Assembly: GCF_000169175.1 (NCBI RefSeq)
Contig: NZ_AAWS01000001.1
Location: forward strand, 1-64,000
Direction: 5' to 3'
Length of the DNA: 64,000 nt
Source of the DNA: Microscilla marina ATCC 23134
GTDB taxonomy: Bacteria; Bacteroidota; Bacteroidia; Cytophagales; Microscillaceae
Both the position numbers and the translations under genes were made by a program. Of this stretch, positions 60,016-64,000 are shown piece by piece. The first letter of the stretch is position 1. Each line of letters starts with the position of its first letter. The notes beneath the pieces were generated by a model that was given only the letters and a program-made list of their open reading frames with translations, was not told the DNA's origin and made no database searches.

Positions 60016-61407
60016 TTACTCTTCTTGCTTTTCTTCCATCACCCCACTCCATTTGTGTTGCTTCAAATACCCATAAATAATTTTTTGCACATCCAGGTTG
60101 TCTTTGTAAGGTTTGATGTATTGTTTGGCTTCTTCAAAACTCGCAATGGTCAGGTCTTTGTCGACATAACCAAAGCCAAGGTATGAGCCCTTTTCTATCA
60201 CCACTATCGATTGCTCGTTTTTGTTGCGTCCTTTGCCCAATACCAGAAATGTACGCAAAGAGTAACGGTTAAAAGTAGCAATGGCTTCTTCTACTCTTTC
60301 ATTATAGTCTTCAGGAGTTTCTTCGCCTATACAAGCCCCTTTGCATTGTTTAATCTGGTAGTCAAAGCAAGATGTTTTGGTTTGATACAAGCCACAAAGC
60401 TTCATACAGAGCTGGTATTCGCGTACTTTGCTGTACAAAATCTCCCGTGCGGTATGCCCCGAACCACACATGGTGAGCGGAGTTTTGTTAGGTTCGGTTT
60501 CCAGCCTTGCCGCATACAAGCCCAAATAGCCGTTGCGGTGATGGCGGGTGTAAATGCCCCAAAAATAGCGGGTACGGCGTTGGGCACGGTTAAATTTGGG
60601 GTGGTGGCGTTTTATCTCGTCCGATTCCAGCAACAAAGCCAGTAGTTCGCTGCCTGTGAGTTCATAGCTAATGCCCGCTACCTGACTTTTAAAATCAATT
60701 GATTTACGGTTGTTGAGGTTTTGGGTAAAATGACTGCCTACCCGTTTTTTGATGTTGATGCTTTTGCCTATATAAATAATATCACCCTCTTCATTATGAA
60801 AATAATACACCCCGGTAGCTTCGGGTAGTGCCTGGTATTCGTCGAGGTTTATTTTAGGTGGAAGATTTTTTGCCTTAATTTCTGTCTCCACCACATTCTT
60901 GGTGAGTTTGCTGCTGTTTTTTTCCAGCAATTTCTCAAAAACTTCTACCGTGGCCAAAGCATCGGCTGAGGCACGGTGGTGGTTGGTCAATTGTATTTTA
61001 AAATGTTTGCAAAGCTTGGCAAGGCTGTAGGACGGTAGCCCTGGAAACACCTTGCGGCTTACCCTTACTGTACACAAGGTTTTGCGGGTAAATTTATAAC
61101 CCAGGGCTTTGAACTCTTCGCGTACAAAACCATAGTCGAAGTGGGCATTGTGTGCTACAAATACGGTTCCTTCGGTAATGGCAAGAATGTCTTTGGCTAT
61201 TTCGTAAAACTTGGGGGCATTGGCTACCATGTCATTGGTAATACCCGTGATTTGGGTAATGCGGTCAGAAATATAGCATTCAGGATTAACCAGCGAATGG
61301 AAACTATCTACCACACTTTCGCCGTCGTGTTTATAAATGGCAATTTCAGTAATTTTGTCGTCAGTAGGGCGTAGTCCGGTAGTTTCTACATCAATGATCG
61401 TGTACAT
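60016..61407 (-). CDS. DnaQ-like exonuclease fused to UvrC-type GIY-YIG domain, 463 aa
   Basis: Residues 1-165 form a DEDDh 3'-5' exonuclease: IIDVETTGLRP (Asp, Glu), AHNAHFDYGFV (Asp) and HHRASADALATVEVF (His, Asp). Residues about 195-280 form a GIY-YIG endonuclease domain (ATGVYYFHNEEGDIIYIGKS, then KKRVGSHF). The C-terminal part has cysteines (CGLYQTKTSCFDYQIKQCKGAC) as in UvrC/Cho. The pairing of an exonuclease and a UvrC-like nuclease suggests a DNA-repair enzyme like Cho. Full length for the Bacteroidota family. Divergent or convergent partners are unrelated. Confidence 0.88.
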   Translation of the reverse strand: MYTIIDVETTGLRPTDDKITEIAIYKHDGESVVDSFHSLVNPECYISDRITQITGITNDMVANAPKFYEIAKDILAITEGTVFVAHNAHFDYGFVREEFKALGYKFTRKTLCTVRVSRKVFPGLPSYSLAKLCKHFKIQLTNHHRASADALATVEVFEKLLEKNSSKLTKNVVETEIKAKNLPPKINLDEYQALPEATGVYYFHNEEGDIIYIGKSINIKKRVGSHFTQNLNNRKSIDFKSQVAGISYELTGSELLALLLESDEIKRHHPKFNRAQRRTRYFWGIYTRHHRNGYLGLYAARLETEPNKTPLTMCGSGHTAREILYSKVREYQLCMKLCGLYQTKTSCFDYQIKQCKGACIGEETPEDYNERVEEAIATFNRYSLRTFLVLGKGRNKNEQSIVVIEKGSYLGFGYVDKDLTIASFEEAKQYIKPYKDNLDVQKIIYGYLKQHKWSGVMEEKQEE

Positions 61408-61532
61408 ATCTATTGCTCTTCATTTAACTTTACTATCCAATTGGCTTCAAAAATAAGTAAAATCTAAGAGTTTTGTATAGTGGGACTTAACTTTGGTAAT
61501 TTTTTTAGCGTTTTTATTGCTGTTTAATTGGA

Positions 61533-63944
61533 CTACACCCTCACCCCAATCACCAAAATATCGTCTCTTTGTTCGGCGTTTTTCTGAAACTCTTTCCTGG
61601 TTTCTTCCATATAGGCTCGTTGGTCTTGCATACTTTTTTGGGCGCAAGCCAAAAGCGTTTTTTCAAACCTGCCCGTACCAAAAGATTTGCGTTGGGGGCT
61701 AGGGGTATCTACAAACCCATCACTGCTTAGGTAAAGCGTATCTCCAGAGTCAAGCGTGATTTGTTTGTTGGTAAAAACCCGTTTTTTTTCGTGTTGGTGC
61801 CCCCCTATAGATACCCTGTCTCCTTTGAGCATCCCAAGCTCTCCCTGGTGTACATAATACAAGTTACGCTTGGCGCCCGTGTAGGTCACTATGGTTTGCC
61901 CTGGTTGTTTGCCATCGGCAAAACGACACAAGCATACATCCATCCCATCGGTGTTTTTCGAGTCGTGTTGCTTGAGTCCTTCGCGTACTTTTAAGTGAAG
62001 CCTTTGCAGCATTTCGGCAGGATCGGTGATCCTTTTTTCGTTTACAATTTCATTGAATACCGTATTGCCAATCATACTCATAAATGCCCCCGGTACCCCG
62101 TGTCCGGTACAATCTACCACTGCCAGTACTTTTTGTTGGTCGATCTCCGAAAACCAGTAAAAATCGCCTGATACAATGTCTTTGGGGTGAAAGATAATAA
62201 AGTGCTCAGGAAAATGTTGGGCAAGTGTAACCGAGGTAGGCAACAGGGCATTTTGAATATTACTGGCATACACAATACTCTTCTTTACTTGTTGGTTTTG
62301 TTTGTCCAGCTCGATACTTTTTTGTGCGGCAAAATCACGTTGGGCGGCCAACTCTTCCTGTTGTTGGTGTAGCTCCTCGTTTTGGGTCACAATTTCGGTT
62401 TTTTGCTCTTCAATCTGTATGTTTTTTTTGCGCAACTGTCGGGCAGTTCGTCTAATGTTCACAAAACCAATCATAGTGAGCACAAGTACCACAATACCCA
62501 ACCCTATAATGCCTAGCCCATAGTACCGCAATTGTTTCTCTTGCTTTAGCTCCTGGTCTTGCAATGCTTTCTGGGCTTCTACCACTTGTCTGGCTTTTTG
62601 CTCTTTTTCTTTATCAGCTTCTGCTTTTTTACGATCTGCCTCCGCCTTTTCCTTTTTTACCCTTTCGGTAATGGTCAGCAACTTTTGTTTTTCGGTTTCT
62701 TGTTTGCGCCTTTCGGCAATGGCTTTTTGTTCGGCAAGCGCCAATAACTGTTCTACCCGTTGTTTTTCCAACTGTTGATTCTTAAGCTCGGCTTGCTCCA
62801 GTGCCCGGTTTTTTCGCAACAAAGCCAATTCTTTGTCTCTCTTTTCTTTCTCTAACTTTGCCTGCTTTAGCGCCGCCGCTTGCCTATCTTTGTCGGCAAG
62901 CAATTGTCTCAGGTTATTCTCCATCTTTTCGGCGTTAATTTCTTTTTGCAAAATATTTTCTTGCTGTGCCCTGGCTTTGTCTTTAAACTGATTTTTGAGC
63001 TGTTGCTGTAGTTGGTAATACTTTTGCGACTCTTTAAATTTTTCTTCTTGTTCGTACACCTTCGCCATAATCTCATAGCTAGTGGCAAGCGTTCGTTTAT
63101 TACCACTGGTTTGGGCAAGCTGAACAGCTTTTTTTACCTCACCCAAGGCTTTTTTATTTTTACCATTGATGTAATGATTGGCCGCCATATAGTTGTACAC
63201 ATTGGCTGTTTGTACCTGGTTTTTTTGCTTCAGAGACAAATCCAACGCCTTGTCGAACTGCACACTTGCTTGTTCAAAATTGCCCACCTGCGAGTAAGCC
63301 ACCCCTTGGTTAATCAGTATTTTAGTTTGGTAACGGGCTTTATCCTGCACGTTTGTGCGTTGGCTCAAAGCCAACGCCTTTTGGTAGTATTCCATCGACT
63401 TGGCATTGTTGCCCGTTTGTTTATACAAAAAACCTACATTGATAGAGGCATTTATCTCGGCAGGTGTATCCTTTATTTGTTGGGCAAAAGCAATCACCTC
63501 CAGCTTTGTATCTATAGCTTTCTCAAAGTTTCCTTTTTGTTTGTGCAAATCGCCGCTCTGAATCAGGGCTTCCATTGCCTTGGGGTAGTTATTGCCCACC
63601 TTGTGTGCTTTATACAGTTGTTGGTACAAGGCAATTGCCTGTGCATAGTTACGCGTTTGGGTATGAAAAAGCGCCAGGTACTCCATTGTCTGTAGTTGTT
63701 GTGCTTGAGTGGCGTGTTTTTTTTCCAATCGATAAGCCTGTTCGTAGTAAACAATGGCCTTTTTGTACACGTCATTTTTTTTGTATTCGAGCCCTATTTG
63801 CTTAAGCAATGCAATTTTATTTAGCTCGTCTTTAGTTTGGTTGAGCTGGGTAATCAACTCGGTGATCTTAGTATTTTGAGCGCTGGTAATGGCAGGTATA
63901 CACCCCAGCAATAATATCAAAAAACATACGGCAAAATTTCTCAT
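61533..63944 (-). CDS. TPR-coiled coil-SpoIIE serine phosphatase, membrane-bound, 803 aa
   Basis: I start it at the ATG at 63944, which gives the signal peptide MRNFAVCFLILLLGCIPAIT; the open frame continues 15 codons upstream. Seven or so TPR units span about 25-330 (for example YPKAMEALIQSGDLHKQKGN). A long coiled coil of Glu/Lys/Gln repeats follows (about 335-475), then one membrane segment (GLGIIGLGIVVLVLTMIGFV). The cytoplasmic PP2C/SpoIIE domain has VSGDFYWFSEID, VDCTGHGVPGAFMSMI and LYLSSDGFVDTP. It likely senses periplasmic partners with the TPRs and dephosphorylates a protein (anti-sigma antagonist type) inside. A common Cytophagales architecture. Confidence 0.9.
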   Translation of the reverse strand: MRNFAVCFLILLLGCIPAITSAQNTKITELITQLNQTKDELNKIALLKQIGLEYKKNDVYKKAIVYYEQAYRLEKKHATQAQQLQTMEYLALFHTQTRNYAQAIALYQQLYKAHKVGNNYPKAMEALIQSGDLHKQKGNFEKAIDTKLEVIAFAQQIKDTPAEINASINVGFLYKQTGNNAKSMEYYQKALALSQRTNVQDKARYQTKILINQGVAYSQVGNFEQASVQFDKALDLSLKQKNQVQTANVYNYMAANHYINGKNKKALGEVKKAVQLAQTSGNKRTLATSYEIMAKVYEQEEKFKESQKYYQLQQQLKNQFKDKARAQQENILQKEINAEKMENNLRQLLADKDRQAAALKQAKLEKEKRDKELALLRKNRALEQAELKNQQLEKQRVEQLLALAEQKAIAERRKQETEKQKLLTITERVKKEKAEADRKKAEADKEKEQKARQVVEAQKALQDQELKQEKQLRYYGLGIIGLGIVVLVLTMIGFVNIRRTARQLRKKNIQIEEQKTEIVTQNEELHQQQEELAAQRDFAAQKSIELDKQNQQVKKSIVYASNIQNALLPTSVTLAQHFPEHFIIFHPKDIVSGDFYWFSEIDQQKVLAVVDCTGHGVPGAFMSMIGNTVFNEIVNEKRITDPAEMLQRLHLKVREGLKQHDSKNTDGMDVCLCRFADGKQPGQTIVTYTGAKRNLYYVHQGELGMLKGDRVSIGGHQHEKKRVFTNKQITLDSGDTLYLSSDGFVDTPSPQRKSFGTGRFEKTLLACAQKSMQDQRAYMEETRKEFQKNAEQRDDILVIGVRV

Positions 63945-64000
63945 AGTTCGTTCTTCTTGTAGTTTTACCAAGTCCATCACATGGCTCATTATTTAGTTGA

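Noticed and set aside
1-64000. tRNA, rRNA or riboswitch genes
   Set aside because: No cloverleaf with a GTTCRAATC-type T-arm plus matching acceptor stem, no rRNA core words, and no recognisable riboswitch core were noticed on either strand by eye; a covariance scan was not possible.

Overview
The window looks like chromosome of a marine, gliding member of the Bacteroidota (Cytophagales-type). The basis is a type-B (CHU_C-like) gliding/T9SS C-terminal domain, promoters resembling the Bacteroidota TTTG-N19/22-TAnnTTTG form, S74-capped fibres with GNVGIGT motifs, a TPR-coiled coil-SpoIIE phosphatase, a DnaQ/GIY-YIG fusion, and many small dispersed repeats. The gene content reminds me of Microscilla, but that is inference; nothing in the window names a species.

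Layout. 1-2.2 kb: 5' end of an AraC-type regulator, a MITE-like repeat, and a nested transposon scar (a TIR element with 9-bp target duplications holding a decayed IS110-type element with a possible bridge-RNA locus). 2.4-8.2 kb: one giant 1914-residue protein with a sacsin/Hsp90-like GHKL ATPase head. 8.2-9.1 kb: repeats and gene debris. 9.1-15.3 kb: SUKH-like protein, five-PAS histidine kinase, small membrane protein, lipoprotein and a Cas4/RecB-type PD-(D/E)XK nuclease.

15.7-41.9 kb is the centrepiece: a nearly uninterrupted plus-strand operon for an extracellular contractile injection system (eCIS; PVC/Afp/MAC/T6SS-iv lineage). It runs DUF4255 cap protein, unknown 332-aa protein, sheath, three tube proteins, DUF5908-like small protein, LysM baseplate hub, VgrG-like spike, small protein, gp25, PAAR-like tip, very large baseplate J protein, three tandem S74-capped fibre proteins, second large baseplate protein, tape-measure protein and AAA+ ATPase. 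Several genes overlap by a few bases (ATGA or similar), which suggests translational coupling.

41.9-48.4 kb, on the opposite strand, is a repeat-riddled island of likely eCIS cargo. It holds a 609-aa LysM protein, a remnant carrying the same N-terminal leader, a small Pro/Lys-rich protein, a DUF4157 protein fused to a second zinc-metallopeptidase motif, and a lipoprotein coupled to it that may be an immunity protein. 48.7-64 kb is more ordinary: DUF559-like nuclease, YfiT/DinB protein, a gliding-type surface protein split by an insertion sequence, RlmD, secreted LRR protein, HAD phosphatase, DnaQ/GIY-YIG protein and TPR-SpoIIE phosphatase, separated by MITE-like elements.

Working model: the operon builds a contractile particle, the fibres set target specificity and can diversify by recombination at shared sequence blocks, and the adjacent minus-strand genes supply cargo. 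No tRNA, rRNA or CRISPR array was seen. Family names come from recognising motifs by eye; no database search was run.
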